Source: an uncultured SAR86 cluster bacterium (GTDB lineage: Bacteria; Pseudomonadota; Gammaproteobacteria; Magnimaribacterales; AG-339-G14). Taken from it: a DNA stretch of 64,000 bases. The translations under genes and the position numbers were made by a program. The DNA lies in contig CACFWO010000003.1 of the NCBI GenBank assembly GCA_902570035.1, positions 1-64,000 on the forward strand. Direction: 5' to 3'. Below, piece by piece: positions 9,678 through 19,053 of the stretch (position 1 is the first letter of the stretch; the number at the start of each line of letters is the position of its first letter). The notes beneath the pieces were generated by a model. The model was not told the origin of the DNA, did not search any database, and saw nothing but the letters and a program-made list of their open reading frames with translations.

Positions 9678-11016
9678 AATTCCTTTTTTCAAAGAAATTT
9701 CAGGAGATCTAGAAACTCCTCTCAGCATCTATCTTAAATTCATGGATGATAGAAATTCCTACCTTTTTGAGTCAGTTGAAGGAGGAGAAAAATGGGCCAG
9801 ATATTCAATAATTGGCTTACCTACCGATAAGAAAATAGACCTCTCTAAGAATCCTTTGAAGGACATAGAGAATTTTCTCAAACAAAATAAAGCTCAATCA
9901 ATTCCTGATTTGCCTGATTTCCATGGGGGATTAGTAGGATACTTTAGCTATGAAACAATAAGACACATAGAAAAAAAGCTTCAAAATTCATTTAAAGAAA
10001 AACTCCCTTATCCTGATATATCTCTGATGGTTTCCGATGAAGTTGTAATTTACGATAATCTAAAAAAATCTCTTTTTATAGTTGTTCACGGCACTGAAGA
10101 TACAAAAAAAGAATGCCATGAAAGAATTGAACTTATTCATAAAAAAATTTTAGAGCCCCTACCTTCTCAAAAATCATCCAAAAAAGGAGTTATTAATTTT
10201 GAATCATCTGTAAAAAAAGAAGATTATCTTGAAGCTATAAAAAAGATAAAAAATTATATCGTTGAAGGAGATGTGATGCAGGTTGTCTATGGACAAGAAT
10301 TCTCTACAAAATTTGAAGGATCGCCAATTGATTTATATAGATCTTTGCGAAAACTAAATCCTTCTCCCTATATGTACCTCATGAAAATTGATGACTTACA
10401 CATTGTAGGGGCCTCTCCAGAAATTTTAGTGAGACTTCAAAATGAAGAGGTTACAGTGAGACCAATTGCTGGAACTGTAAAAAGAGGAAAAGACAATAAA
10501 GAAGATAAAGAATTGGCTGACAAGTTAAAAAGTGATCCAAAAGAAATAGCTGAGCATCTTATGCTTATTGATTTAGGAAGAAACGACGTTGGAAGGATAG
10601 CTGAGGTCGGCAGCGTTAAGACTACAGAGGAGATGAAAATTGAGAAATATTCACACGTCATGCATCTTGTATCAAATGTTGTAGGAAAAATAAAAAAAGG
10701 ACTTACTTCTATTGATGTTTTAAAAGCGACTTTTCCAGCGGGTACTTTATCTGGTGCTCCAAAAATAAGGGCAATGGAAATAATTGATGAGCTTGAACCC
10801 GATAGAAGGGGAGTCTATGGAGGAGCAGTAGGTTATTTATCTTGGACTGGAAATATGGATGTCGCAATTGCAATAAGAACAGCAGTTATTCAAGGGAAAA
10901 ATCTTAGTGTAAGATCTGGTGGAGGTATTGTTTATGATTCTGATCCAGAGAGTGAGTATCAAGAATCATTGAATAAAGCTATGTCCATTATGAAAGCTGT
11001 CGAGGAGATGGACTAA
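9661..11016 (+). CDS. trpE: Anthranilate synthase component I
   Basis: Chorismate-binding motifs (VVYGQEFS, GTLSGAPKIRAMEIIDELEP, SGGGIVYDSDPESEY). ATG at 9661 preferred over the track start at 9622, which lies in the DUF192 gene. Confidence 0.93.
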   Translation: MESVTKIPFFKEISGDLETPLSIYLKFMDDRNSYLFESVEGGEKWARYSIIGLPTDKKIDLSKNPLKDIENFLKQNKAQSIPDLPDFHGGLVGYFSYETIRHIEKKLQNSFKEKLPYPDISLMVSDEVVIYDNLKKSLFIVVHGTEDTKKECHERIELIHKKILEPLPSQKSSKKGVINFESSVKKEDYLEAIKKIKNYIVEGDVMQVVYGQEFSTKFEGSPIDLYRSLRKLNPSPYMYLMKIDDLHIVGASPEILVRLQNEEVTVRPIAGTVKRGKDNKEDKELADKLKSDPKEIAEHLMLIDLGRNDVGRIAEVGSVKTTEEMKIEKYSHVMHLVSNVVGKIKKGLTSIDVLKATFPAGTLSGAPKIRAMEIIDELEPDRRGVYGGAVGYLSWTGNMDVAIAIRTAVIQGKNLSVRSGGGIVYDSDPESEYQESLNKAMSIMKAVEEMD

Positions 11017-11585
11017 TGCTTCTAATGATAGATAACTATGACTCTTTCACTTTCAATTTAGTTCAATATTTTGGTGAATTAGGACAGAAAGTTAAAGTTC
11101 TGCGTAATGATGAGGTCAGTCTTGATCAAATAGAGGGTCTCAATCCAGAATTTATAGTAATTTCTCCTGGTCCCTGTACTCCTTATGAGGCGGGCATTTC
11201 AATAGATACAATTAAAAAATTTTCTGGAAAGATTCCTATTTTAGGCGTATGTCTTGGACATCAGGCAATCGGAGCAGCTTTTGGTGCAAAAATAGTAAAA
11301 GCTAATCAAATTATGCATGGAAAGATTTCTAATGTGATTCATGATGGCTCAGAAATTTTTAAAAATATTGAAAGTCCTTTTCAGGCAACTAGGTACCATT
11401 CATTGGTTATAGATCCAGAAACTTTGAGCAAGGATTTTTTTGTTAACGCTTGGACAGAAGATGGGACAATAATGGGTATAAAACACAATTCTCAAGAAAT
11501 TTACGGCCTTCAATTTCATCCTGAATCTCTAAAAACTATGGATGGGATGACCATGTTGAATAATTTTCTAAAAGTAAATGATTGA
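11016..11585 (+). CDS. trpG: Anthranilate synthase component II (glutamine amidotransferase)
   Basis: IDNYDSFTFNLVQYFGELG, SPGPCTPYEAG, LGVCLGHQAI, LQFHPES; TAATG overlap with trpE. Confidence 0.95.
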   Translation: MLLMIDNYDSFTFNLVQYFGELGQKVKVLRNDEVSLDQIEGLNPEFIVISPGPCTPYEAGISIDTIKKFSGKIPILGVCLGHQAIGAAFGAKIVKANQIMHGKISNVIHDGSEIFKNIESPFQATRYHSLVIDPETLSKDFFVNAWTEDGTIMGIKHNSQEIYGLQFHPESLKTMDGMTMLNNFLKVND

Positions 11586-12585
11586 TACTTCAATAGAAAA
11601 CATTAAAAAAAAGATCAACCTTACTTTGGATGAGACGGAACAACTTTTTGATAAAATTTTTAACGGAGAAGTAAATACAAATTCCCTTACTAGTCTCTTG
11701 GATGCTCTAGACAAAAAAGGAGAAACCCCTGATGAATTGGCTGGAGCTACTACTTCAATGCGAAAAAATTCTAAATCCATTGATGTTAATCATAATCAAG
11801 TTATTGATTGTTGCGGTACAGGAGGGCTAGGAAAAAAAATGATAAACGTTTCTACTTCTGTCAGTTTTGTTCTAGCTGCGGCAGGCTTAAAAGTTGCAAA
11901 GCATGGAAATAGAACCGCAACAGGGAAAAGCGGTAGCGCTGATTTCTTAGAAGCAGCAGGGATCAATTTGAATAAGTCATCTGAATATTTTTCTGACTCT
12001 TTAGATAAAATAGGACTAGGATTTCTATTTGCCCAAAATCATCATCCAGGCATGAAATATGTCATGGAAGCAAGAAAAATCTTGGGTAAAAAAACTATTT
12101 TTAACCTTTTGGGTCCTCTATCAAATCCCGCAGGTGCAAATATTCAGTCTATTGGTGTTTTTCACGGTAAATGGATAAAACCAGTTGGCGAGGCTTTGAG
12201 AAATTTGAATTGCAAAGCTGCAGCAATTTTTCATTCAGATGATGGCTTAGATGAAATTTCTTTCTCTAGTAAAACCCATTTAATAGAACTATCTAAGAGT
12301 GAACTTATTACTCATGAAATAGATCCAAAAGCTTTTAACATAAAATCTAAAAATCTTTCTGATTTAGAAATAGATTCTCCTCAAGATAGTGTTAGGAAAG
12401 TTATAGATTCTTTTGAAAATAAATTCTTACCAGGCAAGGAGATAATTTCTTTAAATGCAGCTCCAGCTTTGAAAATATCTTCTGTAGTAGATAATTTTGA
12501 AGACGGATACGATCTTGCTTACGAACTCATTTCGTCAGGTAAAGCACTTGAGAAATTTGATGAGTTTATAAATTTTAAGTCTTAG
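11578..12585 (+). CDS. trpD: Anthranilate phosphoribosyltransferase
   Basis: DCCGTGGLGKKMINVST, KHGNRTATGKSGSADFLEA, FNLLGPLSNPA motifs. Confidence 0.95.
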   Translation: MIDTSIENIKKKINLTLDETEQLFDKIFNGEVNTNSLTSLLDALDKKGETPDELAGATTSMRKNSKSIDVNHNQVIDCCGTGGLGKKMINVSTSVSFVLAAAGLKVAKHGNRTATGKSGSADFLEAAGINLNKSSEYFSDSLDKIGLGFLFAQNHHPGMKYVMEARKILGKKTIFNLLGPLSNPAGANIQSIGVFHGKWIKPVGEALRNLNCKAAAIFHSDDGLDEISFSSKTHLIELSKSELITHEIDPKAFNIKSKNLSDLEIDSPQDSVRKVIDSFENKFLPGKEIISLNAAPALKISSVVDNFEDGYDLAYELISSGKALEKFDEFINFKS

Positions 12586-12592
12586 GTAATTT

Positions 12593-13396
12593 ATGAATCA
12601 TCTTGAAAAAATTATTCAAAGAACCGAACAAAGGGTTGAAACTTTGAAATCCACCTTTTCTAGAGAAAATCTTCAAAGTAACGGAAAGGAATATAAAAAA
12701 AGAAAATTTGTTGAAAATCTACACAAATCCTCAGAAGAGCAAAGAAATTCTGTAGTTGCAGAAATAAAAAAAGCCTCACCAAGTAAGGGTATTATTAGAG
12801 AAGATTTCGATCCCATCTGGACTGCTAAGCAATATGAGAAGGGTGGAGCTACCTGTCTCAGCATACTAACAGAACCTGATTTTTTTCTAGGTAGTCTTGA
12901 TTACTTATTAGAGATAAGAAAAATCTGTCATTTACCTATTTTGCGAAAGGACTTCATAATTGATGAAATACAAATTTTGGAATCCAAAGCTTTTGGGGCG
13001 GATTGCATTCTTCTGATTGCTTCAATTTTAGATATAAATAAAATTAAAGATTTTTATCAAATCGCAAAAGAAAATGAATTAGATGTTCTTATAGAAGTTC
13101 ATGATGAGAAGGAAGCAGAAATAGCAATGGGAGTTTCACCTGAACTTTTAGGAATAAATAATCGAGATTTGAAGACTTTTGATGTAGATATTAATAATTC
13201 GATCAAAATCAAAAAAATGCTACCTAAAAGTCAATTAATTATCTCCGAAAGCGGCATCTATTCAAAAGATGACATAAATGATCTCAACGAAGCTAATATT
13301 TACAACTTTTTGGTTGGAGAATTTTTTATGAGAAAAAAAGAACCTTATAAGGCTGTTCAGGATTTAATAGCTTTATCACCAATATCATCTCGATAA
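12593..13396 (+). CDS. trpC: Indole-3-glycerol phosphate synthase
   Basis: AEIKKASPSKGIIREDFDP, LSILTEPDFFLGS, LRKDFIIDEIQI, LGINNRDLKTF, ISESGI motifs. Confidence 0.95.
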   Translation: MNHLEKIIQRTEQRVETLKSTFSRENLQSNGKEYKKRKFVENLHKSSEEQRNSVVAEIKKASPSKGIIREDFDPIWTAKQYEKGGATCLSILTEPDFFLGSLDYLLEIRKICHLPILRKDFIIDEIQILESKAFGADCILLIASILDINKIKDFYQIAKENELDVLIEVHDEKEAEIAMGVSPELLGINNRDLKTFDVDINNSIKIKKMLPKSQLIISESGIYSKDDINDLNEANIYNFLVGEFFMRKKEPYKAVQDLIALSPISSR

Positions 13397-14628
13397 AATC
13401 CATCTTTCCAGTCTATATTTTTGACTTTTTGATAAGCTAAATTTTTTGAATCTAGCAAAGTACTGCCTAATGCAGTAACGCATAGAACCCTTCCTCCATT
13501 GCTAAGAACTTTTCCTTCTTGAGTTTTTGTTCCCGCATGAAAGACTTTTTGGCGTGAATTTTCATTTTCTAAATTATTAATTTCTTTGTTTTTCTCATAT
13601 TCAAAAGGGTAGCCTTTGGATGCTATTACTACACCAAGAGCTGAATCTTTAGTCCAAGAAATTTCTCTTTCATTTAAATTACCTTGCGCAGCTAGAAGAC
13701 AAATCTCTGCTAAATCAGATTCCATTCTCATAAGAATTGGTTGTGTCTCTGGATCTCCAAACCGACAGTTAAACTCCAATACACTAATTTCTGAATTTTT
13801 TATCATTAACCCAGCATAGAGAAAGCCTTTGTAAGTTATTCCTTCTGATTTAAGGCCGTCAATTGTTGGCTTTATGATTTTTTCCATTACTTGCTTATGA
13901 ATTTCCTCCGTCACAATAGGGGCTGGAGAATATGCTCCCATGCCGCCCGTATTAGGGCCTAAATCATTATTATCTCTCGCTTTATGATCTTGAGAAGAAG
14001 CAAAAGGAATGGTTTTTTTACCATCGCATAAAACAATGAAGCTCGCTTCTTCTCCTTCTAGAAAATCTTCTATAACAACTTTCGTACCTGCAGAACCAAA
14101 TATCTTTTTTTGCATAGCATCATCTAGTGCTTGGTATGCTTCTTCAGCAGAATGCGCAATGGTTACACCTTTTCCAGCAGCAAGGCCATCTGCCTTAATA
14201 ACAATAGGAAACTTAGACGCTGATATGTAGTGCTTTGACTCTTCATAGTCTTCAAAAACTTCATACCCAGCAGTAAGAATATGATTTTTCTTTAAAAAAT
14301 CTTTCATAAATTTTTTTGATCCTTCAATTTGTGAAGCTTTTTTAGAAGGACCTAAAATAAGTAATTTATGTTTTTCAAACTCATCAACGATACCTTTCAC
14401 TAGCGGGGCTTCAGGGCCGACAATAGTAAGGTCTATAGATTTTTCAATGGCAAAATCTCTCAGTGCAGATATATCTTCGGAATCAATATTAATATTTTCA
14501 CACTTATTTTCTCTTTCAGTTCCTGCATTTCCAGGTGCGATGAAAACTTTTTGAACAAAAGAGCTTTGGGAGATTTTCCATGCAAAGGCGTGCTCCCTTC
14601 CACCGTTACCAATAATTAAGAAATTCAC
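13357..14628 (-). CDS. purD: Phosphoribosylamine-glycine ligase
   Basis: MNFLIIGNGGREHAFAWKI, IKADGLAAGKGV, RFGDPETQPIL motifs; follows purH. Confidence 0.95.
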   Translation of the reverse strand: MNFLIIGNGGREHAFAWKISQSSFVQKVFIAPGNAGTERENKCENINIDSEDISALRDFAIEKSIDLTIVGPEAPLVKGIVDEFEKHKLLILGPSKKASQIEGSKKFMKDFLKKNHILTAGYEVFEDYEESKHYISASKFPIVIKADGLAAGKGVTIAHSAEEAYQALDDAMQKKIFGSAGTKVVIEDFLEGEEASFIVLCDGKKTIPFASSQDHKARDNNDLGPNTGGMGAYSPAPIVTEEIHKQVMEKIIKPTIDGLKSEGITYKGFLYAGLMIKNSEISVLEFNCRFGDPETQPILMRMESDLAEICLLAAQGNLNEREISWTKDSALGVVIASKGYPFEYEKNKEINNLENENSRQKVFHAGTKTQEGKVLSNGGRVLCVTALGSTLLDSKNLAYQKVKNIDWKDGFYRDDIGDKAIKS

Positions 14629-16155
14629 TTAATGCCTGAAATGTCTTACTTTAGTGAATAACATACTCATATCTGCCTCATTCGCAGCTTGAATAACTTC
14701 TTCGTCTTTGATTGAACCTCCAGGCTGAATAATGCATTTTATGCCCAGTTCATTAGCATTATCGACGTTGTCCCTAAAAGGGAAAAATGCATCAGAAGCC
14801 ATTGATGCTCCATTCAATGAGAATCCAAATTCCTTAGCTTTAGAGGCAGCAATTTTACCACTATCTATTCTGCTCATTTGACCTGCACCAATTCCTAATG
14901 TTTGTTCACTTGCAGCAAACACAATTGCATTTGATTTAACATATTTACACACCTTCCATGCGAACAAAGCATTTTGTATTTCATCTTTATCGGGTACTTT
15001 TTTGGTTACGACTTCTAAATTATCTTCAGTAATAATTTTATTATCTGCTGATTGAATAAGGAGTCCTCCAGATACAGATAAAATTTTATTTCTGTCATTT
15101 ATTTTTGGTTCGAATGAGAGAACCCTTACATTAGGTTTGGCTCTGAAAATCTTCAGAGATTCGTCTGAGTAGGCTGGAGCTGCAACTACCTCAAGAAATT
15201 GATTGTCAATCAATCTCTGTGCAACTTCGCCTGAAATTTTTTCATTGAAGGCAATAATTCCTCCAAAAGCTGAGGTTGGATCGCTCTCAAAAGCGCCTTG
15301 ATAAGCATCCAATAAATTTTTTCTTGATGATACTCCACAAGGATTGGCATGTTTTACAATGACACAAGTAGGTTCAGCAAAATTACATACGCAATCGATC
15401 GCAGTATCTGTATCTGCTATGTTGTTGTAAGACATTTCTTTGCCTTGATGCAGAATGGATGAAGATATCCCAAAAGGCTTTGAAAATTTATGTTTAAAAA
15501 AAGAGGCCATCTGATGAGGATTTTCTCCGTACCTTAAATTTTCAGTTTTTTCATAACTCAAAAGAAGATTCTCTTCAAATTGGTCACCATTAAAATAGTT
15601 TGAAATCTCTAAATCATAATTAGCTGTATGTGAAAAAACTTTGATTGCCAATTGTTTTTTTATAGATTTTGAAATATTTTTGCTTTTTTTGAGTTCCTTT
15701 GTGACTAGATCGTAATCATTAGGATCAACAATTGTGGTAACGTGCTCAAAATTTTTTGCAGCCGCTCTCAACATCGTTGGACCACCTATATCAATTTTCT
15801 CAATTATTTCTGCTTCAGTACTATTTGGATCTTTTGCAGTTGAATAAAAAGGATAAAGATTTACTACCACAATATCGATTTCATCGATGTTATGTTCCTT
15901 TATGATTTTTTTATCAATTTTTCTACGAGAGAGAATTCCTGCATGAATTTTGGGATGTAAGGTTTTAATTCTGCCATCCATTATTTCTGGAAAGCCTGTA
16001 TGCTCTGAAACTTCAATAGCATCAATATTATTTTCTTTTAGCAGCTGGTAAGTTCCGCCTGTTGAAATGATTTTGTAGTCCAGCGATATAAGATTTTCTG
16101 CAAAATCAATTATTCCATCCTTGTTTGAGACACTAATAAGGGCAATTTTAGACAT
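14629..16155 (-). CDS. purH: Bifunctional AICAR transformylase / IMP cyclohydrolase
   Basis: ALISVSNKDGIIDFA, STGGTYQLLKEN, HPKIHAGIL, VKHANPCGVSS motifs. Confidence 0.96.
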   Translation of the reverse strand: MSKIALISVSNKDGIIDFAENLISLDYKIISTGGTYQLLKENNIDAIEVSEHTGFPEIMDGRIKTLHPKIHAGILSRRKIDKKIIKEHNIDEIDIVVVNLYPFYSTAKDPNSTEAEIIEKIDIGGPTMLRAAAKNFEHVTTIVDPNDYDLVTKELKKSKNISKSIKKQLAIKVFSHTANYDLEISNYFNGDQFEENLLLSYEKTENLRYGENPHQMASFFKHKFSKPFGISSSILHQGKEMSYNNIADTDTAIDCVCNFAEPTCVIVKHANPCGVSSRKNLLDAYQGAFESDPTSAFGGIIAFNEKISGEVAQRLIDNQFLEVVAAPAYSDESLKIFRAKPNVRVLSFEPKINDRNKILSVSGGLLIQSADNKIITEDNLEVVTKKVPDKDEIQNALFAWKVCKYVKSNAIVFAASEQTLGIGAGQMSRIDSGKIAASKAKEFGFSLNGASMASDAFFPFRDNVDNANELGIKCIIQPGGSIKDEEVIQAANEADMSMLFTKVRHFRH

Positions 16156-16156
16156 C

Positions 16157-16429
16157 TTATTTTTTATTAATTTTGAGAAGGTCGTATTCTTTGAGTTTTG
16201 TTCTTAAGGTGCCCCTATTAAGGCCAAGCATTTTACTAGCCTCACTTTGATTTCCATTGCAATACTTCATTATTTCAAATAGAAGAGGCGCTTCTACTTC
16301 TTTTAGGACCATTGGATAAACATCAGATGATTTGTTGCCGTCTAACTCTCTAAGATATCTTCTTATTGATTTTCCGACCTGATATTTCAAAGAATTTTTA
16401 TCGCTTGAATTATTTTTCTTTGAGGCCAT
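16157..16429 (-). CDS. fis: DNA-binding protein Fis
   Basis: 90 aa; C-terminal HTH CNGNQSEASKMLGLNRGTLRTKLKEY; fis-purH-purD order. Confidence 0.92.
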   Translation of the reverse strand: MASKKNNSSDKNSLKYQVGKSIRRYLRELDGNKSSDVYPMVLKEVEAPLLFEIMKYCNGNQSEASKMLGLNRGTLRTKLKEYDLLKINKK

Positions 16430-16980
16430 CAGTTAACCACACTTTCTTGATTACTTCCTATTTCCTCTAAAGAAAGCATTCCATGATTTAGAGACATCTT
16501 TGTTATTGAACAATTATCTGGATAAAAAGTAACAATTTTTTTTGATTTCTGTAAATAACTTACCAAAACGTTTATCACCATGAAGTGTGAAAAAATTAAA
16601 GTCGGTGATTTAAATGAATGAGTGACATTTATTATTTTATCTCTCCAATCTGCTTGAGGCTTTTCAAACTGATCTACATCCTTTGAAAACATTTCCCTCA
16701 ACCAAGAAGGCCTTTCAGACATGTCTATCCCAGGAGAAGGAATTTCAATAAAGCTTTCATTAATCTCTACTTCCTTATTTAATTTCTTAGATATTGGTTC
16801 GGCGGTTTCTATTGCTCTTCTAAGCGGACTTGAAATGATTTGGAAATCATTCAAATCCTCTTGAGCAAGAATATCTGAAATATTTTGGGCTTGCTCCCTT
16901 CCTCTCAGACTCAATTCTGGATCTCTATCAACTTCCCAAGATTTGGCAGCTTCTCCATGTCTTATGATGTAGATTTTCAT
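16429..16980 (-). CDS. sixA: Phosphohistidine phosphatase SixA-like (histidine phosphatase family)
   Basis: MKIYIIRHGEAA RHG motif, SSPLRRAIETAEPI. Confidence 0.75.
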   Translation of the reverse strand: MKIYIIRHGEAAKSWEVDRDPELSLRGREQAQNISDILAQEDLNDFQIISSPLRRAIETAEPISKKLNKEVEINESFIEIPSPGIDMSERPSWLREMFSKDVDQFEKPQADWRDKIINVTHSFKSPTLIFSHFMVINVLVSYLQKSKKIVTFYPDNCSITKMSLNHGMLSLEEIGSNQESVVN

Positions 16981-17026
16981 CTTTTAAACTCTGATAAAAT
17001 TGAATGTTTAGCATACAAAGAAATTC

Positions 17027-17737
17027 ATGAGAACTCCAAGGGTATTTTTAAAAACTGAATTAAAAGCAAATTCAATTATAGAGCTTGATCAAAATATTTC
17101 AGATCATTTAAAAGTTACGAATAAAAAAATTGGTCAGCAGCTTCATCTGTTTGATGGACGAGGTAATTCAACTTTTGGAAATATCATTGAAAAAAAGAAA
17201 AAAACCTTTTTAATCAAAACAAACAAGAATTTAAACTTTTCTAAAAAACTTAAACCAATATTTAATTTAGGTATCAGTGAGATAAAAAATTTTGATAACG
17301 TTGTAAAACAGAGCACTCCTCTTGGGATAAATTCAATAAATTGCTTATCAAGCGAAAGATCAAAAATAAGAAAAAAACCTTCTCAATCAAAAATAGAAAG
17401 ATGGAAGAAAATCGCTGCAAGCAGTTGCGAACAATGCGGAATGGATTGGGTCCCCGAGATTTATTCAAATGAATTAATGTCTTGGGCACACAATTCCAAT
17501 GACTCTTCGAAAATTGTGTTAAACCCCAGAGCAACTAAGTCCATTAAAGACTTAAAAAAAGCTGAAAGCCTCTCAATAGCAATCGGCCCAGAAGGGGGAT
17601 TTACAGATAATGAAATAGAAAAATTAGAAGAAGAAGGATTTATTAGCATTAATTGTGGAGATATGATTTTTAGAACAGATACAATGCCGATCGTAATATT
17701 ATCAATGTTAAATTTTTCTATGAGGGACATATCATGA
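17027..17737 (+). CDS. rsmE: 16S rRNA m3U1498 methyltransferase
   Basis: IAIGPEGGFTDNEIE, RTDTMPIVILS; followed by gshB. Confidence 0.92.
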   Translation: MRTPRVFLKTELKANSIIELDQNISDHLKVTNKKIGQQLHLFDGRGNSTFGNIIEKKKKTFLIKTNKNLNFSKKLKPIFNLGISEIKNFDNVVKQSTPLGINSINCLSSERSKIRKKPSQSKIERWKKIAASSCEQCGMDWVPEIYSNELMSWAHNSNDSSKIVLNPRATKSIKDLKKAESLSIAIGPEGGFTDNEIEKLEEEGFISINCGDMIFRTDTMPIVILSMLNFSMRDIS

Positions 17738-18666
17738 AAATCGGTTTTGTAATGGAGCCAATTCCTGCAAAGAATCTAAAAAAGGATTCAACTTTATTAT
17801 TAATGTTCGAAGCCCAAAATAATGGACACGATATATATTTTATTGACTCAAAAAATTTATTTATGAAGGACAATCAACCTTACTGTTTATATCAAAAGGT
17901 AGAAGTCTCTCTAAATGATACGAACTTCAACGTTTTGTCCTCTTCCGAGAATACAATGAATTTTTTTGAAGTGATCATGATGCGTCAAGACCCCCCTGTT
18001 GATTACTCTTTTATAGTAAACACAATGATTTTAGAAAAAGCTGTAGATTTGGGGGTTAACGTTATTAATAATCCTTCAAATCTAAGAAACTTAAATGAAA
18101 AAATATTTGCACTAAATTTTCCAAAATTTTGTCCACCTACTTTGGTCACATCTAATTTTGAAATTTTTAATAGTTTTCTTAAAGAGAATGAGCATATTGT
18201 AGTTAAGCCTCTTAACTCCATGGGTGGAGATTCTATCTTTCAACTAAAGAAGGATGATGAACATTTATCTGAAGTTTATTCAAAAATATCTAAGGAGGGT
18301 GAAGTAAAATTTATTGCGCAAAAATTCCTTCCAGAAATTTCCATTGGAGATAAAAGAATATTAATTATCAACGGTAAAGTTCCTAAACACGCCGTGTTAA
18401 GAACACCTCCTGAAGGAGAGTTTATAGGTAATTTGGCCGCAGGAGGATCAGCCTCAACTATTGAGCTTGACGAACAAGATAAAATGGTTGCTCAGACGGT
18501 AGCAGACAAAATGTTGGATTTTGGGTTGTATATAGTTGGATTAGATATGATTGGAAATTTTCTAACAGAAATTAATTTAACAAGTCCCACTTGCTTTAGA
18601 GAACTCAATGATCAAACAGGGGAAAACCTAGCAAAACTTTTTGTAGATGAATTATTTGGGTATTGA
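17734..18666 (+). CDS. gshB: Glutathione synthetase
   Basis: MKIGFVMEPIPAKNLKKDSTLLLMFEAQ, MRQDPPVDYSFI, VKPLNSMGGDSIF, INLTSPTCFREL. Confidence 0.95.
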   Translation: MKIGFVMEPIPAKNLKKDSTLLLMFEAQNNGHDIYFIDSKNLFMKDNQPYCLYQKVEVSLNDTNFNVLSSSENTMNFFEVIMMRQDPPVDYSFIVNTMILEKAVDLGVNVINNPSNLRNLNEKIFALNFPKFCPPTLVTSNFEIFNSFLKENEHIVVKPLNSMGGDSIFQLKKDDEHLSEVYSKISKEGEVKFIAQKFLPEISIGDKRILIINGKVPKHAVLRTPPEGEFIGNLAAGGSASTIELDEQDKMVAQTVADKMLDFGLYIVGLDMIGNFLTEINLTSPTCFRELNDQTGENLAKLFVDELFGY

Positions 18667-19051
18667 TTACGGAGAAGTTAATTATGGATTTGCGATTGGC
18701 AATTCAATTTCCAAAAATTCAACAACATATTTTTCAGAAAAAATTGCATCTGAAAAAGAAGCTTTAAAATTTATTGAAAATTTAATAAAAGAGTGGGATT
18801 TAAAAGGAATTATTCTAGGATATCCACTTAATATGGATGATACTGATTCAAAACTTTCATTAAAAGTAAGCAAATTTAAAATAGCTTGTGAGCAGCTGTT
18901 TGATATTGATGTTGAATTAGAAGATGAAAGACTTACTACATGGGAAGCCAAGGAAATTATGTCTGATAAAAATAATCTTACTGATAAAAAAACAACATCT
19001 CACGCCCTTGCAGCTAAGATAATTCTTGATACTTGGCTTAACAAAAAATAA
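18647..19051 (+). CDS. yqgF: Putative pre-16S rRNA nuclease (Holliday-junction-resolvase-like) YqgF/RuvX
   Basis: YLGIDYGEVNYGFAIG, ILGYPLNMD, EDERLTTWEA. Confidence 0.88.
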   Translation: MNYLGIDYGEVNYGFAIGNSISKNSTTYFSEKIASEKEALKFIENLIKEWDLKGIILGYPLNMDDTDSKLSLKVSKFKIACEQLFDIDVELEDERLTTWEAKEIMSDKNNLTDKKTTSHALAAKIILDTWLNKK

Positions 19052-19053
19052 TA

